Source of the DNA: Acidobacteriota bacterium
GTDB taxonomy: Bacteria > Acidobacteriota > Blastocatellia > Pyrinomonadales > Pyrinomonadaceae
Assembly: GCA_003385635.1 (NCBI GenBank)
Contig: QQUY01000003.1
Location: 496,001-560,000 of the forward strand
Direction: 5' to 3'
DNA: 64,000 bases
The notes below the pieces were generated by a model, which saw only the letters and a list, made by a program, of their open reading frames with translations, made no database searches and had not been told where the DNA came from. Of this stretch, positions 9,594 through 18,576 are shown in pieces; within the stretch, counting starts at the first letter, position 1, and the number at the start of each line of letters is the position of its first letter. The position numbers were made by a program, and so were the translations under genes.

Positions 9594-10949
9594 TTAGCGG
9601 TTTTTGACCGCATAAAGCTCCACTTTTTCGTCGGGAATCTCTTCGGGGATGTACACGGAGATCACCTTCGACCCCTTGATACCGTCCCAATAGGGTCCAA
9701 CCGTGTCGAGCATGTAGTACTGAAATCCCACCCTGCTTGGGATCGGCGCTGGCGGCGGACTTGAATGCGTAAGGACGACACCCGGCAGAGCAGATCCGAT
9801 GATCGTGTCGATCACGTCGCGAGAGCCTATTTTCGTTACGCGCGGAACGGTCTCGATCAGCTTTGACTCAGCCAGCTTTGCGCTGACCCCAAGATAGAAT
9901 GCGGCGTCCTTGAAGAGCCTTTCGTCCTCGATCCTGCCGACGTAGAGTGTCTCTCGTGTCCGTTCGAGCGGGATCGGAACACAACGGCTCGGGATCACCG
10001 TCTCAAGCAGCTCCTTAAGCTGTGCCGAAAGATTGCTGAACGTGAAGTAAAGGTCGTCGTGCTCGTACTTGACGATATCCTTCGGGTGCTCTTCGAGCGA
10101 GAAGGTCAACAGCTGGCCTACCAGTTTCGCCATCTCAAGATAGACGGTTTCGGGGTGGACCAAAGGCGTCCTGAAGTAGTGGGACATCTTCGGGATCGAC
10201 GAGTTTATCGTGTGCAGAAGCCAAAAAACGGCGATCTCCGACGTTGTAAAATCCGCGAGCGATGCGTTCTTGGCCCTGCGCTGCTCACCCAGCGAGCTGC
10301 TTTTCGTTATCAGGATCTCGACAAGCTGCCGCAGCATGTTGACGAGCCAGTTCGACGCGTTGACTTTCAGAACAGGTGGAATGTAGTCATCCGAGATCTT
10401 GAGCTGACCAGTTTGTGTCCTTTCCAGCTCAGCGATCTTTACCGACGTAAAACCGTCCCGCAATTCGTCGTCAAAGATGATCCTCAGATTGCTCTTTGCG
10501 TATGCGACCGGCTGTTCGTTCGTTCCGCTGGTCTCGTCCTTGACCAGTGCCCCTTCCTGAAGATACCTGAGGTTCGAACTTGGCTTTGCTCCATTTGCCT
10601 GGAAGTTCGCCTCTCCCAATTTCCGGGCGGGAATCGCTAGATGGACCCCCAGCTTTTCCTGTTCCGGATGGAAGTGGTTGCCGATCGGCCTGAGGTCCGG
10701 CACACCCTCTGCGTCCGGAACGTTTATCATCAACCCGTCCGGCATCACCGCGTGGCAGTTCGTGACCTGAAAATCGCCGTTACTTATCGCTTCCCGGTTG
10801 ATCTGAAGGTCGATGATCCCGTACTCGTACGGAACGATCGATCTGACCCGCGAACTGAGCAACTCCTCGTGATAGTTATCCCATTGCTGGAAGTGGTGCG
10901 GAGTCAGGAGCATCCCCTCGTTCCAGACGATTTTCCGGTACTTGCTCAT
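9594..10949 (-). CDS. tssK: Type VI secretion baseplate protein TssK
   Basis: TssK is the trimeric baseplate component that links the wedge complex to TssL/TssM. The 451-residue product starts with the diagnostic VWNEGMLLTPHHFQQWD motif at residues 9-25 and has the family's length and C-terminal domain. The ATG at 10949 is chosen because the motif begins eight residues later. A 176-base gap separates it from the upstream FHA gene. That gap contains a short 7-bp-period stretch (GTAAATA twice, from 10980) and may hold a promoter for the tssK-to-tssC transcript. Confidence 0.96.
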   Translation of the reverse strand: MSKYRKIVWNEGMLLTPHHFQQWDNYHEELLSSRVRSIVPYEYGIIDLQINREAISNGDFQVTNCHAVMPDGLMINVPDAEGVPDLRPIGNHFHPEQEKLGVHLAIPARKLGEANFQANGAKPSSNLRYLQEGALVKDETSGTNEQPVAYAKSNLRIIFDDELRDGFTSVKIAELERTQTGQLKISDDYIPPVLKVNASNWLVNMLRQLVEILITKSSSLGEQRRAKNASLADFTTSEIAVFWLLHTINSSIPKMSHYFRTPLVHPETVYLEMAKLVGQLLTFSLEEHPKDIVKYEHDDLYFTFSNLSAQLKELLETVIPSRCVPIPLERTRETLYVGRIEDERLFKDAAFYLGVSAKLAESKLIETVPRVTKIGSRDVIDTIIGSALPGVVLTHSSPPPAPIPSRVGFQYYMLDTVGPYWDGIKGSKVISVYIPEEIPDEKVELYAVKNR

Positions 10950-11125
10950 ATCGAATGCGCCTATAGTAATTGCTTAGCCGTAAATAGTAAATAGCAAAAG
11001 TCTTAACTCTACGGGAGGTGCGGCGTCCGGCAGGAAAATCGACCAAAAAGTGTCAGAGAAAGCACTGATCGGGAGACAAAAGAAGTTTCCAGGGGCCGGG
11101 ATCTACCAGCAACAATGAAGAACTG

Positions 11126-12427
11126 TCACGCCAGGTCCAGGGGTTTCGCATCGAGCCCGAACGCGGAAGGGTCCTGTGCCATCGTGCCGATCGCAAGAAA
11201 TCGGAGAGCAAGATCGAATTGGGCGTCGCTGAGCGCGCCTTTCTCTTTCAGGAACCAGATCGTCCGTACTTTTCGGGAACTCGTGTCGGGGTTGTCGTTG
11301 GCGAGTTTGGTCATCGTGTCGCGCATTCGCAGGAATTCGCCTCTTTCCCCCTGATCGTATGCGGCAATGATGACGATGCATTCGTTTGCAAAACCATCGC
11401 CGATCTGGATCTTGAGCCCGCTAAGTGAATCGATCATTCCCTTTGCAGTTGAAACCACGTCTCCCCGGCTGTTTCCAAGCTTCGCGAGCGCGGCCGCCGC
11501 GACAAACTCCGGTTTGAGGTTATTGGCTCTGGCGATCTCGAGCAATTGGGCCCTCGAACGGCGTGCGTTCTCGATGTTCGCCCCTACAGCTGACGAGCCT
11601 CTGAACTGCCCGATCTTGGAGTTGATCCGGTTTAGCGGCTCCGAAGTGATCACGGGCCTTGGGTCCCTCTGGGCAATGTCGCGCATAAATGTTGTGACCA
11701 GGGACCGGACCTTCTCGTCGCCCTCAACCTCGGGCGGAGCCGTCGGGGTCGAGATCTCTTCACTGGTCGGAAACGGAGTCTGACCGGGGCTCGATCCGGT
11801 GTTTTGAGGACTTGCATCGGGCGAAGGGTCATTCTCGGGCGAGATCGAAAAAGGGTCCTCTTCGGTGATGCGCGAACGGTCCCTGTTCCGCGCCGACGGT
11901 TTATCGTCCTCGGAAACGATCGAGACGATAAGCAGGCCTAGCCCGAAAAGAACCAGCAGGCCGATAGCCAGCAAAGGTGCGAGGATAAGAAAGCTGCTGA
12001 AAGCGGGGCGCCCGCCGGAGCTTTGATCGGAGCCTTCTGCTGTTGGCGCGGCGGCTTCTGCTGCACTGTCTTCGTTTTCCGTATCTGCTTTGGCGGAAGC
12101 TGCCGGATCTTCGTCATCGACCGCCTTTTCACCTTCGTATTCAACGGTCAGTTCGACGCCTCCCAGGTCTAGAACATCTCCGTCGGAAAGCGTCACGGGT
12201 TCGTCGATCGGCTCGCCGTTCAGGCGGCTCCCGTTGCTTGATTGAAGGTCGGAAGCGATAAAGATGTCGGCAAAACGCTCGATCTTCAGATGACGGCGTG
12301 AAAGCCGGGAATCAGGGATCGAAAGGTCGTTCTGCGAATGCCTCCCGATGACGAATTTCTCTCCGTCGACCCGAACTCTCCTGAGCGCGGACCCTTCATC
12401 GAGAAAACTTATGAAGAGGTCATTCAT
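11126..12427 (-). CDS. FHA-domain membrane protein with degenerate transglycosylase-like C-terminus
   Basis: This 433-residue protein has an N-terminal FHA domain (residues 20-100; GRHSQND, SRRH and the SSNG motif are intact), which binds phosphothreonine. An acidic linker, one membrane helix at about 148-170 and a Pro/Ser/Thr-rich linker follow, then a C-terminal helical domain from about 235. The C-terminal domain aligns by eye with those of the next two upstream genes: the segment FVAAAALAKLGN occupies the position of the catalytic LAMIESEH, and all three end alike, here ending AFGLDAKPLDLA. The catalytic glutamate is missing, so it is probably a non-catalytic paralogue. It lies 30 bases after the FHA-transglycosylase gene and upstream of tssK, which places it in the T6SS by context. 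Confidence 0.75.
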   Translation of the reverse strand: MNDLFISFLDEGSALRRVRVDGEKFVIGRHSQNDLSIPDSRLSRRHLKIERFADIFIASDLQSSNGSRLNGEPIDEPVTLSDGDVLDLGGVELTVEYEGEKAVDDEDPAASAKADTENEDSAAEAAAPTAEGSDQSSGGRPAFSSFLILAPLLAIGLLVLFGLGLLIVSIVSEDDKPSARNRDRSRITEEDPFSISPENDPSPDASPQNTGSSPGQTPFPTSEEISTPTAPPEVEGDEKVRSLVTTFMRDIAQRDPRPVITSEPLNRINSKIGQFRGSSAVGANIENARRSRAQLLEIARANNLKPEFVAAAALAKLGNSRGDVVSTAKGMIDSLSGLKIQIGDGFANECIVIIAAYDQGERGEFLRMRDTMTKLANDNPDTSSRKVRTIWFLKEKGALSDAQFDLALRFLAIGTMAQDPSAFGLDAKPLDLA

Positions 12428-12457
12428 ACTCCCGAAGACAAGCGTACAAGGAAGGCA

Positions 12458-13948
12458 TTACTTGGTGTAAAGAGAGAGCGGCTCAAGGTCGACCCCGAAG
12501 TCCCTGGGGTTCTCGCCGATGATGGCAGCGGCAAAGAACTTTGGCACATACTTGATGTTTTCGTTCTGGAACTGTACGGCGAGCTTGTCCGAATTCGCAA
12601 CAAGCGTCCAGAAACTACGGTCCTGGCTCTGATTAGATTCGAGCGCAATTTTCAGGTTCTTTCCCAAACCGCCCTCGCCGCTGTTGTAGCTGGCGACCGC
12701 CAAGGGAACGCTCAACGGGCCGGTTCCGATACGGCCGGTAAGGGATTTCATATAAGCGGCGGCTGCGCGTGCCGCGGGTTCTTTTATGCACCTTTCATCC
12801 GGATTTGAAGGCGACGCTCCGGCACGAACATCGAGTCCGTACCTGCGGCCGGTAGCCTGGGTGAACTGGAACATTCCGAGTGGGCCGGTCGGACTTTGAA
12901 GACAGGCGCAATGCTCAGATTCGATCATCGCCAGGTAAAGCCCGACCTGAGGGTCGATGCCTTTCTCGTTAAACGCACGGATCACGAAAGGAGCGTTCTC
13001 CTTTGCCCTGTTCAAGACCGAGGTCATATCGCTGGAAGGCCAGGTGCCCATTCCGCAATCGTCTTTCTTGGACCTGCGTATTCTCGACACGTATCCGTCA
13101 AGGAACTGTTTGATCTTCGCTGTCGCGGCCGATGGGATCTCGACGCCGCTGCTGTTCCCGATGACCTTCGATACTATCTCTGATTTCGCCTCAACGTATT
13201 TGATCTGTTCTTCCGGGGTCAGCTGCTGATAGGTCTTGCCGGCCGGAAGTCCTGATGTCTTTCCACCCGGACCGGAGATCGGCGGTCCGATCGGCCCGAC
13301 CGGAAGGCCCGGCTGAGTATCGGTTGTCGTCGATTCGGATGAAGTGTTCCCAGGGTTCGAATCTCCCCGGTCACCCGCAGTGCCGTTCTCGTTCTTGTCG
13401 TCCTCGTCGTTGGAGATCAGGTCCGCAAACGGGTCCTCATCGGAACGGCGGTCTGAAGCGGTCACTTTTGAACCGCCGCCGGCCGTGGCCATCAGTCCTA
13501 TTGCGAGCACCGATCCGCCGATCACAAGTATCGCGCCAAGGAGCAGGGCGTACGGAAGGAGCGAAGGCCCGCCTTCTTCATCCGCAGCCGGACCAGAGGA
13601 AACGGTCTGGCTCTCGCTTTCGGCCGGAATTACTGGCTGGTCCGCCTGTTCACGGAATTCCACCCGAATATTCGTCTCGTTGCCGATCTTGATCGTGTCG
13701 CCGTCTTCGAGGGGTGTTCCGCCTGCCTCGACTCTTTGACCGTTGACGAATGTGCCGTTAGATGAATTCTCATCAACTATCCAGACCTGGTCCCCCTCGC
13801 GATAGACTGTGGCGTGAAGCCGCGAAAGTCCGCTGTCTTCAAATCGCCTGTCGGCATCGCTTCCGCGTCCGAAAGCAAAGCGGCCACCCTCGACAGGGAT
13901 CTCGACCGCGCCTTCGTCACCGGAATAAATTAAAACCAGATCGAACAT
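12458..13948 (-). CDS. FHA-domain protein fused to a periplasmic lytic transglycosylase domain
   Basis: This 496-residue protein combines a cytoplasmic FHA domain (residues 20-100, with NSSNGTFVNG at 61-70), one membrane helix (about 129-154), a long disordered linker rich in Asp/Ser/Pro, and a C-terminal SLT-type lytic transglycosylase domain (about 300-430). Catalytic motifs look intact: the glutamate of MIES at residue 343, a GMFQ variant of the GLMQ motif at 358-361, and ASYNSGEG at 419-426. The predicted role is to cut peptidoglycan so the T6SS membrane complex can cross the wall, with the FHA domain sensing threonine phosphorylation. Its position second in the T6SS run supports this, but the fusion itself is unusual. 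Confidence 0.85.
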   Translation of the reverse strand: MFDLVLIYSGDEGAVEIPVEGGRFAFGRGSDADRRFEDSGLSRLHATVYREGDQVWIVDENSSNGTFVNGQRVEAGGTPLEDGDTIKIGNETNIRVEFREQADQPVIPAESESQTVSSGPAADEEGGPSLLPYALLLGAILVIGGSVLAIGLMATAGGGSKVTASDRRSDEDPFADLISNDEDDKNENGTAGDRGDSNPGNTSSESTTTDTQPGLPVGPIGPPISGPGGKTSGLPAGKTYQQLTPEEQIKYVEAKSEIVSKVIGNSSGVEIPSAATAKIKQFLDGYVSRIRRSKKDDCGMGTWPSSDMTSVLNRAKENAPFVIRAFNEKGIDPQVGLYLAMIESEHCACLQSPTGPLGMFQFTQATGRRYGLDVRAGASPSNPDERCIKEPAARAAAAYMKSLTGRIGTGPLSVPLAVASYNSGEGGLGKNLKIALESNQSQDRSFWTLVANSDKLAVQFQNENIKYVPKFFAAAIIGENPRDFGVDLEPLSLYTK

Positions 13949-13954
13949 CTTTCG

Positions 13955-15532
13955 TTATCTCGCCGCATCGTTTTGAGGCACCGACATTACATCCCTGTAC
14001 AGCAGGGAAAGCGGTTTGTCGTCCTGCAGGCCAAACCTACCTGGATTTTCTGCAACTATCGAAGCCGCAAAAAATCGGGCGACGTTCTCCTGCTTACGGG
14101 GATCGCTCGAAAGGATCCTCCAAAAATCGCTTCTGTCCTCGGGAAGCGTTTGTCTCCACTGGGCAGCTTCCAAAGGCTTCATTCCAAAGGCCGCGACGAC
14201 ATAGATTATATCACCGGAATTGCCGCCGAATGCCTTGAGCAGCATGTCCTTCAGGTAGCTCGAAGACGCGATCGCCGCGCAGCTTTGCGACTCACCTGCG
14301 ATGGTCTGCGTTCCGCAGAGTCCGTTGTAGTTGAATTCAAGCACGAGTTCATTGTCCATCTTCCACAACCCGGCTCCCTGCTGGTCATTTGTCGGCTTGA
14401 ACTTGCTGCGGCTCATTGCTAGTAGATAACCGAGCGGCGGATCAAGCGCGCGCTCCTGTATGAACTCGGTGTTGATAACGTCCCTGTAACGGCGTGCTCG
14501 CTCGTAAAAACCGGCTTCAGCATACTCATTCGTAAACTTCGAAACGGCATCCAAAAACCCAGGGTTTCCAGTAACGTAAGCGCCCTGTCCGGAAAATTGA
14601 GGGATTATTCTTTCGGTCATCGACTTCGTGTCGGTCAAGGTCACGAGTGCAGAATCCTGTGAGCCTTGCTGGCCGCCGCCGTTCCCGGTTTCCCCGTTCC
14701 CTCCAGGAAGATCGGTCGAGGGAGTCTCCGTGGGCGTTTCTGTGACAAGAGTGTCAAAATTGAGGGCGATCTCGGCGGCATTGACGAGCTCCGTCCCGTC
14801 ATCATCGACGAGCACCGCTTTCAAACTGTGATCGATGCTGTCTGAAGCGAACTGCTTCGGGTCTATCATGGCTTTGAAAGGGGGCTGTTCGGACCTAGCT
14901 ATCTCCTTTCCGTCCACCTCGTAAATCACGGCCGCGACACATTCCGAAGGGTCGTCAAGTTCGATCTCGATCTCGCTTGCTTCGTTCAAAATATCGCCGT
15001 TCCTGGGTTTCGTTATCTTGGCCGTCGCATCGCAGCCGCTGAATCCGCCGCCCAGATAGATCGCAAGCGCGACACCTACCGAAATCACCGCAAGACCAAG
15101 TGCCATTCCTGCAAGCAGGAACAACCACGAAAATCCCGGTTTTTGCGGAGCTGGCTCGTCCTGGGCCTCTGCTGCGTCCTCTGCATCGGCGGCTTCCGGG
15201 CCCTTTTCTTCGTCTTCTTCGGATTCTTCTTTTTCCCTGGGGGTCAGAACGACCTCGATCCTGTGGACGCCTCCTATCGTGATCACGTCACCGTCAAAAA
15301 GGGCCTTGTCCATCGTCAGCCGTTCGCCGTTCAGCTCTGTCCCGTTGCTGCTGTTTAGATCGAAAAGCCAGTAATCACCGTAGTTACGCACCTCGATCTC
15401 CGCGTGATATCTGGATACGTTGGCGTCCTCCGTGAAAGCGATCACGTTGTCGGACGCGCGGCCGATAGAGATCACTCCTTTCTCCAGCGGAGTCTCATGC
15501 TCGTTGTTGACCAATAGACAGGGTTCTGGCAT
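13955..15532 (-). CDS. FHA-domain protein with Ig-like region and catalytically dead transglycosylase domain
   Basis: This 525-residue protein has an FHA domain (about 15-95, with SSNG present), an acidic linker, a membrane helix (about 136-162), an Ig-like periplasmic region (about 168-265), a Gly/Pro-rich linker and a C-terminal domain like that of its downstream neighbour. The motif LAMSRSKF at 371-378 replaces LAMIESEH, so the catalytic Glu is Arg at about 375; GLWK replaces GMFQ. It appears to be a pseudo-transglycosylase that may bind rather than cut peptidoglycan. The ATG at 15532 is preferred over a TTG 24 bases upstream. Its stop lies 6 bases before the next start. It is the first gene of the visible T6SS transcription unit. 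Confidence 0.78.
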   Translation of the reverse strand: MPEPCLLVNNEHETPLEKGVISIGRASDNVIAFTEDANVSRYHAEIEVRNYGDYWLFDLNSSNGTELNGERLTMDKALFDGDVITIGGVHRIEVVLTPREKEESEEDEEKGPEAADAEDAAEAQDEPAPQKPGFSWLFLLAGMALGLAVISVGVALAIYLGGGFSGCDATAKITKPRNGDILNEASEIEIELDDPSECVAAVIYEVDGKEIARSEQPPFKAMIDPKQFASDSIDHSLKAVLVDDDGTELVNAAEIALNFDTLVTETPTETPSTDLPGGNGETGNGGGQQGSQDSALVTLTDTKSMTERIIPQFSGQGAYVTGNPGFLDAVSKFTNEYAEAGFYERARRYRDVINTEFIQERALDPPLGYLLAMSRSKFKPTNDQQGAGLWKMDNELVLEFNYNGLCGTQTIAGESQSCAAIASSSYLKDMLLKAFGGNSGDIIYVVAAFGMKPLEAAQWRQTLPEDRSDFWRILSSDPRKQENVARFFAASIVAENPGRFGLQDDKPLSLLYRDVMSVPQNDAAR

Positions 15533-15571
15533 ATCGAAAAAAAATCCCGTAAGCAAACAGGTTGCGAACGA

Positions 15572-15598
15572 GATTTTAACAGATGATTTGCTTTTGCA
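15572..15598 (-). promoter_or_regulatory. Possible sigma-70 promoter for the T6SS block
   Basis: On the minus strand TTGCAA (15593-15598) and TAAAAT (15572-15577) are separated by 15 bases, upstream of the first FHA gene. The spacer is short and the match only moderate, so this is tentative. Confidence 0.3.
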
Positions 15599-15601
15599 AG
15601 G

Positions 15602-16966
15602 TCAATGGCTGAGGTCTAGCAAATCGCTCCGGGTGATGATCCCCTTGATCCTCTTAAAATCCTCGATCAGAACGGCGGGAGCACCATGAAGCTCGCTGCG
15701 GATCTCTTCAAAGCTCGAATCGACGTCGACTACCGGAAAACTCTCGTCCATTATGTCGGAGACCTTGGCTTCCAAAAGCTCTCTATCCTGCAGGAGCTTC
15801 GCCAGCAAGCGGCTCTCTTTGAGCGAACCCACGGAAACGCGGTCTTCAAGCACCGGTAGCTGCGTGACCCCGTGTTCTTCCATCTTCGCCAGAGCCTCTG
15901 CGACCGTGTGGCTCGGTTCGGCGAACACAAGGTCCGTAGGGGATTTCGAGTTCTTTGTCTCGGAGATAAGTCCCGCCGTGATCCTCTGGGGCTCAAGCAG
16001 CAGTTTCTCTTTCATCCACTCATCGGAATGGAACTTGGTCAGATAATGTTCGCCGGTGTCGCAGACGATGAAAACGACGATGGCCTCATCGTCGCGTCTT
16101 GCTACCTGAAGCGCAGCTGCAAAATTGGTCCCGGTGGAACCTCCGCAAAAGATTCCTTCCTGGCGCCCGAGCTGTCTTGCGAGCTCAAATGACTCCCGGT
16201 CCGTAACGTTTATTATCTCGTCTATCACATGCATGTCGGCGTTGACCGTCGGCGCGCATTGACCGATCCCCTCGACAAGATAAGGGGTCGCTTCGGGCAC
16301 AAGCCCGCTGTCTTTATAGGTCTTGAAGATCGATCCGTACGGGTCCGCCCCGACGATCTGGATATCCGGGTTCTTTTCCTTTAGGTACCTGCCCGTACCG
16401 CTGATTGTGCCGCCGGTTCCGATCCCCGAGACGAAGTGAGTGATCTTTCCATCGGTGTCTTCCCAAACTTCGGGACCCGTCGTGCGGAAATGGGCCGCGG
16501 GATTTGCGGGATGGCTGTACTGGTCCGGATAAAACGAGTTCGGCGTTTCCTTGGCGATACGCTTTGCCGTCTCAACATAATGATCGGGAGTTCCCGCTTT
16601 GGCTGCCGCAGGACAAACAACGACATCTGCACCGAGTGCCCTCAGATATCGAGTCTTCTCCATTGAGACTTTGTCAGTCAGGACAAAAATGCACTTGTAA
16701 CCGCGCACAGAGGCAGTCAGAGCCAGACCGATACCTGTGTTTCCAGATGTCGCCTCGATGACCGTTCCGCCCGGCTTCAGATGGCCCTCTTTTTCGGCGT
16801 CGTCGATCATCGATATCCCGATCCGGTCCTTTACCGAATATCCGGGATTCAGGCTCTCCATTTTCGCGAACACTTGAGATCTAATTCCTGCCTGGCGGGT
16901 CAGATTGTTGATGCGAACAAGCGGGGTCCTGCCGATGAGCGCGGTTATATCATCGTAAAATTCCAT
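15602..16966 (-). CDS. Cystathionine beta-synthase (PLP domain plus CBS pair)
   Basis: A PLP-dependent fold-type II enzyme that condenses serine (or an activated serine) with homocysteine to cystathionine, or makes cysteine from O-acetylserine. The catalytic domain shows the PLP lysine in PGYSVKDR (Lys46) and the phosphate-binding TSGNTG loop at 73-78. A pair of CBS domains occupies about residues 345-454, the layout of cystathionine beta-synthase rather than of plain CysK. The start at 16966 has a GGAG Shine-Dalgarno 8 bases upstream; a longer reading frame would add 18 unconserved residues. Substrate preference cannot be settled from sequence. The regulatory CBS pair suggests allosteric control by an adenosyl ligand. 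Confidence 0.85.
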   Translation of the reverse strand: MEFYDDITALIGRTPLVRINNLTRQAGIRSQVFAKMESLNPGYSVKDRIGISMIDDAEKEGHLKPGGTVIEATSGNTGIGLALTASVRGYKCIFVLTDKVSMEKTRYLRALGADVVVCPAAAKAGTPDHYVETAKRIAKETPNSFYPDQYSHPANPAAHFRTTGPEVWEDTDGKITHFVSGIGTGGTISGTGRYLKEKNPDIQIVGADPYGSIFKTYKDSGLVPEATPYLVEGIGQCAPTVNADMHVIDEIINVTDRESFELARQLGRQEGIFCGGSTGTNFAAALQVARRDDEAIVVFIVCDTGEHYLTKFHSDEWMKEKLLLEPQRITAGLISETKNSKSPTDLVFAEPSHTVAEALAKMEEHGVTQLPVLEDRVSVGSLKESRLLAKLLQDRELLEAKVSDIMDESFPVVDVDSSFEEIRSELHGAPAVLIEDFKRIKGIITRSDLLDLSH

Positions 16967-17069
16967 TAATTCTCCGAAACAGATCTTTGTATTAAAAAGC
17001 GCCGGGAACTCGTCCCGCAATGCGAGTGTAATTGGTCAGTTGAGCGACCGCAAGAGGTCACATCAGGGC

Positions 17070-17882
17070 CTATGCAGTGATCGAATTCCTGTGCAGTAAT
17101 TCTCTCCGTCTCAGGAGCATTCCGTCGGGTTTGTTGGTAATCACCGTACCGATCCCAAGCTCCAGCGCACGTTTTAACCACCGCGGATTATCGACCGTCC
17201 AGATCGCAACATCGAGGCCCGCCCGGTTTGCCTTCTTAACGAGTTTCTTAGTCGCCAGACTGGCGTGCAGTGAAAGTGAGTCAGCCATCAGGTCCGTCGC
17301 GATGTTGACGAGTCGCTTTTCCTTGCGAATCACCGACATTACTTTTGGGGCAAACAGTGCAGCAGTTTTCAGCTCGTCGCATTGACGCTGCAGAAAAGGA
17401 AGTGCATCGAGACTAAAGCTTTTGACGATGAACTGCGGCAGCAGGGGGGATTCAGACAAGAGGCTCGCTACATTTACAGCTGTCTCTTCTGCATCGTAAG
17501 GACGGCATTTCAGCTCAACGAAGATTGTGCCCTGGTAATCGCTGAGAAATTCGAGCGTCTCTTCGAGGGTCGGGACGCAGCTCGATTCAAACTCGTGCCT
17601 TGCCCGCCTGGGGTACCGGTTGTTAAACCACTTTCCGACCGATATGTTGCGGACAGCATCTACCGACAGGCTGTCTATCCTCGTGTCTTTGCCGGTGAAC
17701 CTCTTCAAGCCGCTGTCGTGAAACACAACCGGTGTGCCGTCGTTTGCGAGACGGACATCCATCTCGATTCCGTCGGCGCCTTCTTCGATAGCGAGCGCGA
17801 ACGCTTCGATCGTATTTTCCGGTGCTTTATGCGAAGCTCCCCTGTGAGCTACGACAAGCGGCTTGTTTCCAACTGATCCCAT
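17070..17882 (-). CDS. Glycerophosphodiester phosphodiesterase
   Basis: Hydrolyses glycerophosphodiesters to glycerol-3-phosphate and an alcohol. The 270-residue protein has the complete GDPD active-site signature: HRG at 13-15, PEN at 21-23, GIEMDV with Glu40 and Asp42, and FHD with His55. There is no signal peptide, so it is the cytoplasmic UgpQ-like type rather than periplasmic GlpQ. It lies in a same-strand run with the methyltransferase upstream (34-base gap) and the beta-synthase downstream. No functional link between these neighbours is obvious. Confidence 0.9.
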   Translation of the reverse strand: MGSVGNKPLVVAHRGASHKAPENTIEAFALAIEEGADGIEMDVRLANDGTPVVFHDSGLKRFTGKDTRIDSLSVDAVRNISVGKWFNNRYPRRARHEFESSCVPTLEETLEFLSDYQGTIFVELKCRPYDAEETAVNVASLLSESPLLPQFIVKSFSLDALPFLQRQCDELKTAALFAPKVMSVIRKEKRLVNIATDLMADSLSLHASLATKKLVKKANRAGLDVAIWTVDNPRWLKRALELGIGTVITNKPDGMLLRRRELLHRNSITA

Positions 17883-17916
17883 CGATTCGGCTGTGCTCCG
17901 CGCTACCGGTCGGCTT

Positions 17917-18576
17917 TCATTCCTTTTCCAGCAGAAAGACTATTTTTGACCAGCCCATCACCTCGGTCAGGCTGAACTCGTGCTCGCCCGCTATCCTGAA
18001 ATGCTTACCCGCTTCCCGCCTGACGCTTGAAAGAGGGTGGGTCTTGAACTTATAGAGGAATTCGAGGACGGACCCCATGATCGAGGGCTTGACCGGAATG
18101 AGCACAAGTTTCGCTCCCTTGCGCATGACACGGGCGAATTCAGAAAGACCTTCGTCCAAGGGTACGTATTCGAGCACGCCGCAAGAAAGAACCAGATCGA
18201 ATGTCGAATCTGCGAAAGGGATCTGCAACACGTTCCCCTGAACAGCGCTGATCCGCGCCTTTCGGGTGTTTGCCTCCGAACCGAACTGCTCTAGTCCGAT
18301 CTTCAGAGAACGCCGCGAGAGGTCGAGTGTGACGGTTCTAGCCGGATCGTAACCGGCCGCATACAGACCCATCGTGATGATGCCCGTCCCGCTTCCCGCA
18401 TCAAGCACTAGCGATTCCGGGCCGATGTCGGGAGCGATGGATCTTAGGTAGCGTGCGACGGATGCGCGATAGCCGTTCATCCGCAGCGCCACATTGTGGG
18501 CATCCGCGATCCGGTCGTAAAAGTATCGGGTTTTTGGGCCGTTCTCTGCCATTCGACGATCGCGGTAGGACTGCAC
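17917..18576 (-). CDS. Class I SAM-dependent methyltransferase
   Basis: A 219-residue Rossmann-fold methyltransferase. Motif I reads VLDAGSGTGIIT near residues 56-67, followed by an acidic residue at the end of strand 2 (TLDLSRRS) and a DLVLSCGVLEYV motif near 134. The substrate is unknown; the small-molecule/UbiE-like class is the best fit. The first possible start is a GTG sharing its G with the TAG stop of the upstream thioredoxin gene (TAGTG), which suggests translational coupling. An ATG eight codons later is the alternative. Confidence 0.8.
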   Translation of the reverse strand: MQSYRDRRMAENGPKTRYFYDRIADAHNVALRMNGYRASVARYLRSIAPDIGPESLVLDAGSGTGIITMGLYAAGYDPARTVTLDLSRRSLKIGLEQFGSEANTRKARISAVQGNVLQIPFADSTFDLVLSCGVLEYVPLDEGLSEFARVMRKGAKLVLIPVKPSIMGSVLEFLYKFKTHPLSSVRREAGKHFRIAGEHEFSLTEVMGWSKIVFLLEKE

